NCBI GenBank assembly: GCA_001632435.1
Contig: KV424022.1
Span: 1-64,000 of the forward strand
Direction: 5' to 3'
DNA from: Calocera cornea HHB12733
Taxonomy: Eukaryota > Basidiomycota > Dacrymycetes > Dacrymycetales > Dacrymycetaceae
Length of the DNA stretch: 64,000 nucleotides
Position numbers and translations under genes: made by a program. Positions 11,501 through 22,996 of the stretch are shown here, piece by piece. A model generated the notes under the pieces. The model saw only the letters and a list, made by a program, of their open reading frames with translations, was not told where the DNA came from and searched no databases. Each line of letters begins with the position of its first letter. The first letter of the stretch is position 1.

Positions 11501-12983
11501 GAGCGTTCGCCCACGCGTTGTCCCGCTCCATCCAGTCCTTCACATGGGCGATCTCGCCTTTGGTGAGCTCGGGCAGGGAGCCGCCGTACGTATAGTCGGG
11601 CTGGGGTGGGTCAGAGCCGGGGATGCTGGGGACGGGGGGCAGGAGGGTGATACGCTGGTGTGGGTTGTTTTGTTCTTGCCGGGTGGGCATGCCTGCCATG
11701 GATGGGTGCAGCGGGACGCGCGCCTGCGGGCCGTGCGCTACCGGAGTACCAGCAGCCATTTGCGCGTTGTGGAGTTGCAGTTGCTGAGGTGTCATCGGTG
11801 GCTGCCCAGGCTGCCCGGGAGCGCCGCCCGTCGCCTGCCGCGCGGGTGCAGAGCGCATCGCGTTCATCTGGTTGAGCTGCGCCATCCCTTGCATGCTCTG
11901 CATGCCGGGCAAGCCCATCCCCTGCGGCATGCCGTGCATTATGGGCTGCATGCCGGGCCCTGGTCCGGCGTTCTGCTGCGCTTGTTGCTGCTGCTGCTGG
12001 GCATGCTGCTGCTGCGATTGCTCTTGCATGCGCTGGACCATCGCTTGCTGGGTCGTCTGCTCTTGCGCTGCACGCTGAGCAGAGGCAGCGCCCGGGTTAT
12101 ACATCATGCTCATCCCGGGGGGGAGCCCAGTCGGAGGGATGGCGGGCATCGCCCCGCCCTGCCCGATCTGCACACCCGCGGCGGCGTACCCAGGGACAGG
12201 GTGCTGCTGGGCGGCGCCGACGCCGACGCCGGAGGGTGGTACACCGGATCCAGGGCGAGGGAACATGCCCTGCATTTGCTGGCCATACGAGTTCATCATC
12301 CCCCCCGGCGGGACGCCCACGCCTCCTCCGACGCCGGCGTGTGCAGCCTGCAGTGCCGCGAACTGGTCGCGCAGCATCTGGGGCTGGCCCTGATGTATGC
12401 CCTGTGCGGAGTGCGGTGTGCCCTGTACCGGGGTGCCCATCTGACCCGGCATGGGCGGAGCGCGCGTGTTGATCGGCGAGAGGTGGGGTGCGGAGGCTGG
12501 CGAGCCGTGCGCGCCTGAGCCGGCTGAGATGGGCGTTCCTGGTTGGCCTGGGCGGCCGGAGGACGACCCGGGTGGCCGCGGCAGGCCAGGGTGCATCATC
12601 CCGCCCATCATGCCCATTCCGCCGGACATCTGCATGCCGGGCATGCCGGGCATCATGCCCATCATCGGTGGGCGATTGGTCGGGCTCATCTGTTGCTGGC
12701 CGGGCTGGCCGTGGGCTTGCTGGGCCTGCTGAGCAGCTTGTTGTTGTTGTTGTTGTTGTTGCTGTTGCTGCTGGTGCTGATGTTGCGCGGCCTGCATGCG
12801 CTGCATGTACTGTGCGACGACCTGCTGCCTCTGCTGCGGAGGCAGGGAGGCGAGCTGGGGGTTCATAGCGAGGAGCTGCGGGGGGATGTGGAAGTTGTGC
12901 TGCTGCTGCTGCTGCTGGATGCCCTGGAGCTGGAGCTGGACGCCGGGCGGGCCCTGCTGACCGGGGGCGAAGGGCGCGGACAT
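8502..12983 (-). CDS. SNF5: SNF5/SMARCB1-type SWI/SNF subunit with GATA finger
   Basis: Three exons: 12983-10967, 10916-9459 and 9406-8502, giving about 1459 residues. Residues 1 to about 440 are Q/P/G/M-rich, with polyglutamine runs typical of fungal SNF5. The SNF5 domain has two repeats. The first, around 645-690 (VPIRLEVEHEHW, then FIWNVNDPIMTPDLFA), is split by intron 1. The second, around 840-910, contains LRVLIKLDITYG and FEWDINNN. A GATA-type zinc finger C-x2-C-x20-C-x2-C (CSNC and CGAC) lies near 1130-1160, followed by a basic WHRYRRPR tail. An acidic/Ser-Pro linker and a conserved FEVHLKNR end follow. SNF5 is a core subunit of SWI/SNF chromatin remodellers in the nucleus. Intron 2 (9407-9458) keeps the finger in frame only with an unusual AAG acceptor; the nearby CAG at 9415 gives a frameshift. 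A GTATGT near 8915 is read through. Confidence 0.9.
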
Positions 12984-13251
12984 GGCCGCGTGTGCCGTGG
13001 GCGTGGGCGTCGGCGGGCGTCGGCGATAAGTGGGTTGGAGTTGAGCAGGCGCGGGAGGACGGCGAGGAAGGGTTCAATGCCAGCGGGCAGCCACGCACAG
13101 GCGACGCTGAGTCAAAGGAATGCAGTTTGGTCCCGCAATGTCAGCCACTGCCGCACGTGACCACCGCTAACTGCATGACACCGTTGCTGCACCACAACAG
13201 TAGTATTCATCCAAGGTACAACAAATCCATTCCGCGCAACAGTATACAGAT

Positions 13252-14436
13252 CTAGTCAATCTTGATCACCACCTTGCCCACGTGTTTCTGGCTCTCCAGA
13301 TACCGGTACGCCTCCTTGGCCTCCTCGAACCCGAACACCTTGTCGACGACGGGCCTGACGCCTGTGACCTCGAAGAGCTTGCACATGGCCTCGAACTGCT
13401 CCCTGCTGCCAATGAGGATGCCGCGGAAGATGACGCCGCGGCCGAGGGCCAGCATCGCGACGTTGCCCGGGTTGCCCTCGCTCGCGACGAACCCGATCGA
13501 GCTGATGACGCCCTGGAACTTGATGCACGCGAAGCTCTTGGCGAGCGTGCCCTGCCCGCCGACCTCGACGATGTGGTCGACGCCCTCGCCGTTCGTGAGC
13601 GCGAGCACCTCCTGCTCCCAGTCGGGGTGCGTGCGGTAGTTGATAAGGTGGTGCGCGCCCAGCTTCTTTGCGAGCTCAAGCTTGGCGTCCGACGACGAGG
13701 TGATGATCACCCTCGCGCCCGAGGCGACGGCGATCTGCAGCCCGAAGATGGACACGCCGCCGGTACCCTGGATGAGCACGCTGCGGTGGGTGAGCGTTCA
13801 TCCAGGAAACAGCGGGGGAAGACGCACGTATCACCCCCCTTCATCGGTATGAGCCCCATGAGCGCGTTGTACGCCGTCACCGCCGCGCAGGGCAGTGATG
13901 CGCCCTCCTCGTAGCTCCACCCCTCCGGCATGCGCACGAGGCAGTACTCGGGCACGACTGCATACTGGCGAAGGAAGCCGTCGACGGCCCCGCCGTGCGC
14001 GGTTAGGAGCGCGGCGCTTGTCGGCCCGCCCGTGATGTGGTCCCGCGTGAAGTTGGGCATCACCCGGTCGCCCACGGTGAACCGCTTGCAGCCGTCCCCG
14101 GTAGCGACGATCTCGCCTGCTGCGTCGGAGACAGGGACGATGTTCTTCCCCAGCGGCAGGGGATACTCGTTTAGTGCAATCTTGAGGTCGCGGTAGTTGA
14201 GGGAGACTACGGGCGGGTTAGTGAAAGAAGTGTAAGTGGAGGGGACGGGCGGGCCTGCGTGTAGCCTGAGCAGCACCTCGCCGTGCCCTGGTTGCGGGAC
14301 GGGCGCGTCGCCCAGGGTGAGGGAGTCGATGGACTCGAACTAGGCAATGGGTGAGAACGTGACCAGCTATAAATAGCGCGAGTCGCCGCACCGTTGGAAG
14401 GCGGTATTCCTTTGCTGTGGAGGGGAGGTCTGCCAT
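13252..14436 (-). CDS. MDR-family zinc-type alcohol dehydrogenase-like protein
   Basis: Four exons: 14436-14392, 14339-14255, 14206-13828 and 13780-13252, giving 345 residues. The medium-chain dehydrogenase fold is clear. There is an N-terminal GroES-like part (GEVLLRLHAVSLNYRDLKIA, then DAAGEIVATGDG and FTVGDRVMPNF). The nucleotide-binding part has DTVLIQGTGGVS and the substrate/cofactor region EVGGQGTLAKS. The C-terminus is HVGKVVIKID. The four-cysteine structural zinc loop is absent, placing it in the zinc-poor or quinone-oxidoreductase-like branch. The expected activity is NAD(P)H-dependent reduction of a small carbonyl compound; the substrate is unknown. Intron 2 (14207-14254) has a CACTAAC branch and TAG acceptor but a GC-type donor (GCCCGC). 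It is 48 nt and in frame, so retention cannot be excluded. Intron 3 uses GTGCGT at 13827, which restores the conserved GDTVLIQGTGG. Confidence 0.88.
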
Positions 14437-15282
14437 GCTGCTGGGGTCGCCCGAGGGAGAGGACGGTGGGGAGCCGGAGTGTGAAATTGGAGCAAAGCGT
14501 CGCCAGCCCGGCGGTCGGAGGCCTTCTTATGTGCAAGCGGGCAGCCATGCTGACGCACCTGGCGGGGCGGACGTGCGACCCGGTGGGCGAGGCGGCGGGC
14601 GAGCCAGCAGGTGGGCACCGACGGGTTGCCGGCGGTAAGTCGCTCATCGTGAGTGGCGGCCCATCGCCCGGTGTCCCTCCGCCTCGCTTCTGCTGACTAC
14701 TGTACGGCGCGGGATGACGTTTCTTCCCTCTCGGCGCGTTGTCTCGCTGTTAACGCGGTATGCCGTGGGAGAGCGGGCCTCGGACCTTGCACTCCCTCTG
14801 AGCAGAGGCGACGACCCTACGAGTTGGGGCCTTGTGAATGTTCTCCCATCTCCGTCCGGGAACATCCTCCTCCCCTGGTCGGGCGCGGCGCGGCCGAAGC
14901 ACGCGACTTCGAGGGGATTCCATCGCGGGCCAAGCACAGCTAACACAGGCTGACAATGCATCTCCATTCAGTTGCGCACCCTGCGCACAGGAACACCTCG
15001 TCTAATGTCCGAATCCGGCCTATGACGCTGCCTACCCTTAGCCGATGCAGCCAAGCACCCACCAGGTCGTAGGAAGGTTTTCGGGGATAATTAATCGGCC
15101 GTCGGGTACGGTAGGGCACGACGGGGGCTGCGGGCGATGCAGGCGCACACCGCCGCCCGGGGGCTTTCCGCCTCCGGTGCCTTGGGCACCTTGATTTCTT
15201 TCCGTCACGTGGCCCGCGCGGGGCTCGCCAAGAGGACAGACGCGCGACCGCCCTCTTCCTCGTCGCTCTCCTCCGCACGATC
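14437..15282. promoter_or_regulatory. Divergent upstream region between ADH-like gene and MSH4
   Basis: The 846 bp between two diverging start codons hold no open gene. It is GC-rich (CGGCGGGCGAGCC type words) and includes the leaders of both genes. No TATA box was seen on either side. It must carry the promoters of both genes. Confidence 0.5.
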
Positions 15283-18200
15283 ATGTTCTCGCAACCCACT
15301 CCCCGCCCCGCAACGGCGCTCTCACGCCCGTCAACCGCGCGGCCCCCGACCCGCATGAGCGCCGTGCCGACGCAGGCCGATGACCACGGTGGGAACTATG
15401 TAGTGGCTGTCCTGGAAGGTCGAGGTGCGCACCATCCTCCCGGAGGCCGGAGCGGGCCATCAATGGCGCCCTCTGGCGCTAATCTTGACTTGCCGCTGAC
15501 GGGCCCCACATCACTCTTGCTTCCCATTTCGCCGTGCTGGTGCTCCCTGCTGCTGCTACCGCTGTCCCTGGATCTGGATCTGGATCTTATCTCGCCTGAA
15601 AAGGCGTAGCGCGCGAGGTGGGCATCGCCGCGCTCGACAGGGACACGGGCCGGACGGTGCTGCTCCAGGTGCGTGCGCTAGTGACGCGTCATCCGCCGCC
15701 CCTTGCAGTCCGCTGACGACCTTATTCGCACCTTCTCGCCGGCGCCTTACGTACGCCGGTACAGGTCGCCGACTGCCAGACGTACGTCAAGACCCTGCAC
15801 CACATCAGCCTGCACAACCCTACCACGCTCCTCGTCCTCGACACTGCGCTACGCGACCGGCCCGGCGCCGGTGGAAACACCCTTGGAGCGCCGAGCCTGC
15901 TCGTCGAGGCGCTCCAGGAGGAGTTTCCTGGCGTGCCGATTGAGCCGATCGCGAGAAAGTAGGTGCTCGGCATGATCGGACGATGTGAATTGAATGTATG
16001 CGCAGGTATTGGAACGATAGCGCGGGTGGATTTGCTTGGTATGACCTATTCTGACTCCTTTACTGATCTCCCGCATGCAGGACGCGACTTCATCGCTCAG
16101 CTTCTGGTGGAAGATGATGAGCGGCCGGCGACGTTGATGGCTGTTCAGGAAAAGTGAGTCTGACCTACTATACACGGCGAATATATGATGACACGACTTC
16201 CAGGTACTTCGCCCTGTCAGCGGCGTCTGCCCTATTCAAGTATCTCGAAGCCCGAACGAATTCGATATACTCAGCGCGCTCCCTCAGGATCCAGTACATT
16301 CCGGTCGAAGGTGCTTCCCGCCCCTGTTGGCCGACGCGAGAAGGCGCCCGGGCTGAGTATATGCGCATATAGGGACGATGCTCATCGACGCGGATTCTGC
16401 ACGGAACCTGGAGCTGATCAACAACCTGACCCACAAGAAGAGCACGCACAGTCTCTTCGGTGCGTTCCGCCCCTGAGCGTGGGTGCCAGCACATTAATTG
16501 CAGGCCAGGCATTCTCAATCACACATTCACCCCGATGGCCGCGCGGACCCTGCGTGCCAACATTCTCGCGCCCGTTACCAGCAAGTCCCCGTGACGCGCA
16601 TCTTGCGGAAGTTGCTGATACACCTCAGATCTGAATTCCATCAACCAGCGGCTGGATGCCGTCCAAGGTCTGCATCGAGATTCGCCCCTTTCTCGGCACT
16701 GACCGACCACCACATCATCAGAGCTCACCGACACGGAAGACCGATTTACCACGATCAAGGACTCGTTCCGCGGGCTCAAGGGCGTCGATCTCGACAAGCT
16801 GATCGCAGCGGTGGGTACTCCCGCTTGACGCGGGACAAGCGCGTTTTGCCGGATCTATTTTTGACACCTCCCTCCGCCCCCCTCTCCAGCTCATCGTCTC
16901 CGAGGCGCGGCCCACCACGAACGTGAAGATGGCGGAACAGCGCGTCGGGCAGATGTTGACCCTCAGGGTCGCGGTCCGCGCTCTCAAGGCGGTCCGAGAC
17001 GCTGTCAAGGGCTGCCGGTCGGAGCTGCTCCGGGCGATTGAGCGGGTAAGCGCTATATCCGTCTCAGAACTGAATTGCCCGCCTAAGTTTAAACTGGCAG
17101 CTGATTAATGACGACCGGATCGATCAGCTGGACGAGCTTATTGCGGAAGCACTGAATGAGGATGCTGGTGTTGCTAAGAATGGAGTGCATAGTAAGAACA
17201 TGAAGGTGTATGCTGTCAAGGTGATCGCTTCCCGAGCAACACGCTGTGGGTAAACTGACTTCCCCAATAGGCAAATTATAATCGACTGCTGGACGTCGCT
17301 AGGGAGACATACAAGGAAGACATTGCGGAGGTGTATGCGCTCCAGGGCCGGCTTTCAGAAGAGCACGACCTGCCCATCGACCTCCAATGGACGGAGAACG
17401 GCTTCTACTTTACCATCAAGAAAGACGAGGTGCAGAATGGCCGCTTGCCGAAAGGGTTCCTGGATGTGAGCGCGAAGGGGACAAAGTGGATCTGCTCGAG
17501 CATGGACCTGGTACGATTCATCGCACTCTGCTGCATGTGGACTGACACTTGGAGTAGAAGAAATGGAACGCGCGGGTCAAAGATGCGCTCAATGAGACCA
17601 TGCTCATCAGTGATCAGTGAGTCATCTACCCGGATTGAACTTCAGCCATCCTCATCAAGAGGCCAGAATCATCCAAGATGTCCTTGCGGAAGTGATGGAG
17701 CATGTTGCTGTAATGTGGAAGGCGTCAGAGGCGGTAGGCGAGATCGAACTGCGTAGCGCTGTGAACCTGATTCTGGTCAAGATTGCGTTGCTCGACATGA
17801 TACTGTCATTTGCGCAGGCGTCCATCCGTTCGTGATTCCTTCTCTTATCCGCGCCCCATCACTGACCATCTACGAAGTGCATAGCTATGGTATGTTGCTC
17901 CATGCGTCCGGCTCATAACTGGCTGACTTCTCAGTCCGTCCCGAATTCACGTCCACGCTGGCGATCAAGGGCGGACGTCATCCGATCCTTGAGGTCGTTC
18001 AACCGCCGGGAATGCTGGTCGCCAACGACGTCTATTGCAGCGACGGCACCAGCTTCCAGCTCGTCCAAGGCCCGAATATGAGCGGGAAGAGCACATATAT
18101 CCGTCAAGTCGCTCTGCTGGTCATCATGGCAATGCTGGGATGCTTGTGAGTGTGCCGCCGCTGAACGCGCCGTGCCGCCTCCTCACCATATGTTCACAGT

Positions 18201-19308
18201 GTTCCTGCCGAGTACGCGAGCTTCCGCTTGCATGACGCGCTCTTGACTAGGTTGTCGAATGATGACGATGCGGAACGCAACCTGAGCACGTTTGCCACCG
18301 AGATGGCTACTTCCGCTATGATCTTGGGCCTGGCCACCAACAGGTCTCTCATTCTCATTGATGAGCTCGGAAGAGGTAACTATTCTCTCTCTTCTTGGCG
18401 TCAATCGCTTATCTCTTAAATAGGTACCTCGCCGCATGAAGGTATAGGTATATGCCACGCTCTGGCCGAGGAGATGATCCGACTTAAGGTTCGCATCTTT
18501 CGGTCTGCGTTAAGATGTACCTGCTGATATGATGGCAGGCATTCGTATTCTTCACAACGCAAGCATCAAGAGCCATGATTTTGGCCAATCTGACACGTTC
18601 ATTCCAGGCACTTCAATGACCTCAGCGCAACCCTGGGCATACATCCCACCGTGTGCAAGTGCGTATCTTCCTGAATGTGGCCGGCCTGTATTCTGACCCT
18701 ATTCAGCTTGCACCTTGAAGTCAACGTGAGTACAGGTAAACAGCATGCATCAAGTCTCATGCGGATCCAGGCGACGCGTCAAACTACGTCAACTGGATTC
18801 AACATGGTGTTTCAGCATAAGTAAGTCAGTGGTGACATGCGTAGTGATGGTGGTGGTGTTGATCACAATAGGATCCGTGATGGGCCGATGGAAGAGCAAG
18901 ATCACTATGGTAACGTAAGGGATCTAGATCGGGCGATATCGCTGACGGCCTCCTCTGGAAGGCTTGGAATTGGCGAAACTGGCTGATTTACCTAACGACC
19001 TACTGGCGACAGCTGCCCGAGTTGCTGAGAATCTTGCTGAACGAGAAAGAGAACGCCGAGCCAAGAGCGATGGAGGCAAAGTCGGCACTCGCAGGAAGCT
19101 TCTCATACGGGTAAATTGCCTTAATGCTCTTGGACGGTGGCCCTCTATTACTCCTGATCTGACGTTGGAATATTCTCTTGGACAGTTGACCAACCAGCTC
19201 AGACAAATACTGGAGGGCTCTGACTTGCCCGACGCGGACCTCGCGTCGTATCTGGCTGAGATGCAGAAGAAGATCGTTCGAGAAGTCGGCATCACTCTGA
19301 CGACGTGA
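15283..19308 (+). CDS. MSH4: Meiotic MutS homologue MSH4
   Basis: Twenty-seven exons assemble to 827 residues with every phase consistent. Exons run 15283-15424, 15610-15668, 15765-15958, 16006-16025, 16081-16153, 16204-16310, 16373-16459, 16509-16580 and so on to 19186-19308. MSH4 pairs with MSH5 to stabilise recombination intermediates and promote crossovers in meiosis. Visible signatures are the connector ([11 protein letters not shown]), the core entry ([18 protein letters not shown] and [16 protein letters not shown]), the clamp/lever region, [10 protein letters not shown] and [13 protein letters not shown]. The ATPase has Walker [14 protein letters not shown], the D-loop region [10 protein letters not shown], a signature STFATEM and Walker [13 protein letters not shown], followed by FFTTHFNDL. 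There is no N-terminal mismatch-recognition domain, as expected for MSH4. Oddities are two GC-AG introns (16581 and 18559), a 12-nt exon (17878-17889) and several 19-20-nt exons. Intron 26 and the intron at 17734 are in frame and could be retained. Confidence 0.93.
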
Positions 19309-19726
19309 TATGGGGCTGGTCTCCTAACAATGCTGCACGAGCGTTATAAGCCGCATCCGGCTCAGTATGGGAATCGGCACCGTGCATCATTATACTACGA
19401 AGATTCCAGTACTTCACAGACTCTACCATGTAATATCGTTGTGACATTGATAATGACGATTACGAGATTGATATGCTTGACAATTGTAAATCGATGTGGA
19501 AACAAATCAAACTGAGACGAAGATGCCAGTGACGTGCAGATTTCCCCGTCACGATCTTCGTCATGGCATTGACAATGCAGAAGTTCAAGATGAATGGGAC
19601 TGCATCCGTTGTTCCAGCATTGCCAATATGCACAGAACACGGGCGGATGGTCTTATCTACTTGAATGAAATCCTATACACGCTGTACGAATCGCGGCAGT
19701 GTGTCAAAGGACGGAGAGGAGGAAGG
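19309..19726. other. Gene-free region downstream of MSH4
   Basis: AT-richer sequence with no supported gene. It separates the MSH4 stop from the second SINE-like copy. Confidence 0.5.
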
Positions 19727-20060
19727 GTTGTGTTCAAAAAGCGATCCGAGACATATAACAACGTCTAAGCCCCCATGCCGCAACGGTTAAAGTGTTTGCC
19801 TTCGAGCGCGCTGAACCCCCGTTGTTTGAGAGCCGGGTTCGAGCCCTGCAGTTGTCAGTTGGCCCTGCATTTGTGCAGTGCGCCCGATACACCTCTGCAT
19901 CTCGGTAATGCTGTGCAGTGCCAATGGGGATTGGCACCTGACCCCGAGCGGGGTTAGAGACGCCCAAGAAGATCGACGGGACGACGGGAGCAGGAGGGTG
20001 AGCGGAGGGCGCGCGGAGGCAGGGTACAAAGGTGAGTACAGTAGTTTCTTTTTACGTGAG
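19727..20060 (+). mobile_element. tRNA-derived SINE-like repeat, copy 2
   Basis: About 95 percent identical to the copy at 7711 over its core, in the same orientation. It has the same A-box-like segment, the B-box GGGTTCGAGCCC at 19835-19846 and the GTGCCAAT hairpin. Differences are mostly single substitutions, and the tails diverge after GGTGAGT. High identity implies relatively recent spread. The flanks of the two copies are not related, so this is repeat insertion and not a segmental duplication. 20061-20391 shows no gene. Confidence 0.72.
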
Positions 20061-20391
20061 AAACCATTCATCTTTTTAGCGCTCTTCATGGGCCGCCCAC
20101 CCATCTTACTCCCATAGTGGTGGATTGTATGTACCTCCTTCGGAAACCAATCCCGATTCTATTGACCGAGCTTGACAAGCTTCGAAAAGTTGACGGGGGA
20201 CACGCATTTCATTGTTAGCAGTATCTCTAACCCTAAGGTGTTTCAATGAACGGACACTGGTATATCGCAACTATAGGGCTTGGCTACTGAACCTGGCACC
20301 TATCCTGATTACAACTGCCTCAATGGCGATCACCAGCTTATCCATGGTCGTCGTGGTCGAGTAGGACAAACGCGCTGGGCCCAAGGTCGTC

Positions 20392-21592
20392 CTATTCCAA
20401 TGCCGCCCAGCGCTCCTCCCCCTTCAGTCCCCACTGCTCCAACCAATCCAGAAACTTCTTCGCAACAACCTTCTGCCCTTCCTCATTACAATGCCCGTTG
20501 TCGGCGAACAGGTCGCTCCAACCGATCCACCCATGCGTGTCGACAACGAACACGTTCTTGTCACCTAGCGCCGCTCGGTGCTCCTGTACAGCATGGTACG
20601 GGGAGGGGTTGTCGTAATATGTGCGAAGAGCGCCAGTCTCCTTGAACTTGCCCTGTAAACCGGTCAGTCATCATAGCAGTATAGAAGAGTAGTGAATGCG
20701 CACCCAGTTGGTGAAGATGAAAATCGGCTGATCCTTGTAATACTTCTCCCTGAGAAGATCGACAAACTTCTTGTACGTCTCCGCGAACTCTAGCACAGGC
20801 ACATTGTAGCGCTCGCTGCCGTCGTTCGCGCCTACGAACAGAACGATGTGCGTCGGAGGATCGTCGCGCGAGAAGTCCCAGTCGGTAACGTAGTTGTGCT
20901 TCGGGTTATAGTAGTACCGCGTATCTTCAGTTTTGAAGAATTGGAAGGAGAGCCCGTGCACGTTGCCCCAGCATTCGATGTCAGTCAACGCGGCACCAGG
21001 CTACAGCATTCGCAATCAGAAAAGCCACCAAGAAAGGGTGCATGCGCCCAGCGCACCTGGGCTTGAATGTCCTTCTCCGCCTTCAGCTCCTCCGCGACGA
21101 TCCAGTCAAAGCAGTCGATCACCCCTCGCTTGCAATATTGCCCACTTGAATGTGAATCGCCGATGAACTGGAACTTGAGCTTCTGCGGCTTGTACGGCTC
21201 CGGCTTTGCCCCTTCGTTTAGTACGACAGACAGGAGATGCAGATTGGCGAACTCCCATGCTTCGACGGCGAATCGTACGACCGCTTTCTTGTCGAGCAAG
21301 TTGGCGGGCAGGGGAATCGTGTTCGACCCGGTGTTGAAGATGCGCGTCTCGTAGGGCGCGTAATTGATGCTGACACCGACAGGGAGGTCTTTGCTGTTCA
21401 GATCACCGCAGTGAACGGTGATGCTGCTCAGGTTGGACGCGACGATATCGAATCCGCTACCCGCCCTGTGTACGCGTCAGTCACTCTGCTCAGGGAGGAT
21501 TTGTCCCGGACGCACCACCAGGAGGTATTGTCCTTATCCCATCGTCCATGCAGCCGCAGCAGCGGGTCTCCGAACTTGAGCTCGACGGCCAT
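20392..21592 (-). CDS. SGNH/GDSL esterase with N-terminal jelly-roll-like domain (CE2-like)
   Basis: Four exons: 21592-21516, 21465-21057, 21000-20704 and 20652-20392, giving 347 residues. The N-terminal 120 residues (SWWAGSGFDIVASNLSS, then VRFAVEAWEF) look like the beta-rich domain that precedes the hydrolase in CE2 carbohydrate esterases. The hydrolase half carries block I FIGDSHSSGQ (nucleophile Ser in GDS), block III VLFVGANDG and block V DNGHCNEEG (catalytic Asp and His). The predicted role is deacetylation of a sugar or polysaccharide ester. There is no obvious signal peptide, so the enzyme may be intracellular. Introns are 48-57 nt with GTGCGT/GTGCGC donors. The divergent neighbour is WW copy A, 440 bp away. 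Confidence 0.85.
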
Positions 21593-21700
21593 GGTGTACA
21601 GGAGAACGGCGAGCCATGGCGGGCGTACTTAAGGAGCGGATGGGATAACTTCGGAGTGAGAGGACTTGCCAGCGGGGTAAGGGACTGAATAGAGCAGTCG

Positions 21701-21729
21701 GGCCGAAGAGGGAACGCGCCTCATTGGTC
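21701..21729 (+). promoter_or_regulatory. CCAAT-type module upstream of WW copy A
   Basis: This 29-bp block (core ACGCGCCTCATTGGTC) matches 26 of 29 positions with 26005-26033 upstream of copy C. ATTGG is an inverted CCAAT box, a likely HAP-complex site. Conservation in front of two family members suggests shared promoter ancestry. Confidence 0.5.
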
Positions 21730-22033
21730 GCTGGAGATGATATCGTATTTGACAACCATCCAGTTAGGCTGGTGCTGCGAAAACTTGGTAAGCCCGGTCT
21801 ATAGCGAGGTATAACTATCTTTGTTTTGGTAGCAACGGCATCATGTCAATCGGAAGACGTAGATCTGACCCAAATCGGGATTATTAACCCTCCTGGCGTC
21901 TATACCCACGCCGCAACACCGCCGCAAGGACACGATCCCTTGGTCCTGAACTTGTCAATGAGCTGCTTTGACCGGAGAGCTACTCCTACTCCTCTCGTCT
22001 TGTTTGATCTCAATCATCGCAACCAGATCTCGA

Positions 22034-22996
22034 ATGCCACGTAGAACCAAGAAGTCTCCGGACGATGAAGCGCCCCCCGCTTGGACGACACTAGTAGCAG
22101 GCCCGAGGATCGACCAAGCGACGCCACACAGATCATTACCCTTTGGCCATGCCGTTGGAGCATTGCTAGTTTCCCGATTGTGGGAAAGGAATGCATGCCT
22201 GTCTGGATTCCTCCTAGATGGGAGGAATGTCATCTGAGCGATGGTGTATCCTGGCGTGACCATGAAAATCGTGTGCGCAAGTCGAGGAGCCCACGCGCTC
22301 CTGGCGCGCAATGGTACGACACACTTCCCGCCGACTGGGAATTGCACGGCGACGTTCTCAGTGGAGACACCTACTATTACAACAGGAGGACGCACCAAAC
22401 GAACGACATCGATCCTCGCCATCCTGCGATGTCCAATCCTGAACTATTACCTCCCAACTGGGGAATGACAGCAAGCGCAGAGTCTACTTTGTCGATAGCA
22501 ACACCAAGACAACGACGTGGGACGATCCTAGGGCACGGTCGGTCGCCGGACGGATGTCTCTAACACAACGCTCAGCGTGGAGGGACACTCACCCGACCAA
22601 CCCGCAGATGCTATGCAAACCGCGCTCGCGCCCCGAACGGTGGTGGCATCAAGAATAGCGATCACGCACCATTCATTCGACGACGTCTATAAAGAGCTGG
22701 AAACGAATCCCTTCGCCATTTACTTTACCGGCCTGATAGATGAAGGTAGCCTGGCAGCATCATCCCTGTTCCCATCGGTTTACCGTCCGAGCACGAATGA
22801 GCGCAATCCGTTCAGGTCAGCAACACCATCAAAGGGGAACGCACTCTGCACCCCGTCAAGCCCACCGGAACCGGAGACAAGAGCTGTCCCACCCATCCCA
22901 AGCGTTCATTCCCGTCGGCCAGTGCGAGCGTACGTGAGCGACCTCTATACGATCGGTTGGATGCCCTGGTTGGGAGCGAGGAGTGAGCTCCACTGA
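22034..22996 (+). pseudogene. WW-domain family copy A (decayed)
   Basis: Starts like copy B: leader ATCTCAATCATCGCAACC, then MPRRTKKSPDDEAPPAW. The frame shifts after PPAW, continuing in another frame with DRPSDATQIITLWPC and a WW-like domain (LPADWELHGDVLSGDTYYYN). A second break lies inside the next WW domain, where bases after LPPNWGMTA are missing relative to copy B. The C-terminal part is open again: HSFDDVYKELETNPF, the NPF box ERNPFRSA and RRPVRAYVSDL. The stop codon that should follow is lost (CTCTAT instead of CTCTGA), adding 16 stray residues. At least two frameshifts and a lost stop mark a pseudogene. Introns could not remove these breaks. Confidence 0.8.

Noticed and set aside
12097..13098. 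Long frames antisense or shifted to the SNF5 N-terminus
   Set aside because: Poly-CAG and GC-rich repeats keep all frames open; the SNF5 frame alone continues into conserved sequence.
13831..13834. GTGATA as donor of ADH intron 3
   Set aside because: It leaves the wrong phase; GTGCGT seven bases further restores GDTVLIQGTGG.
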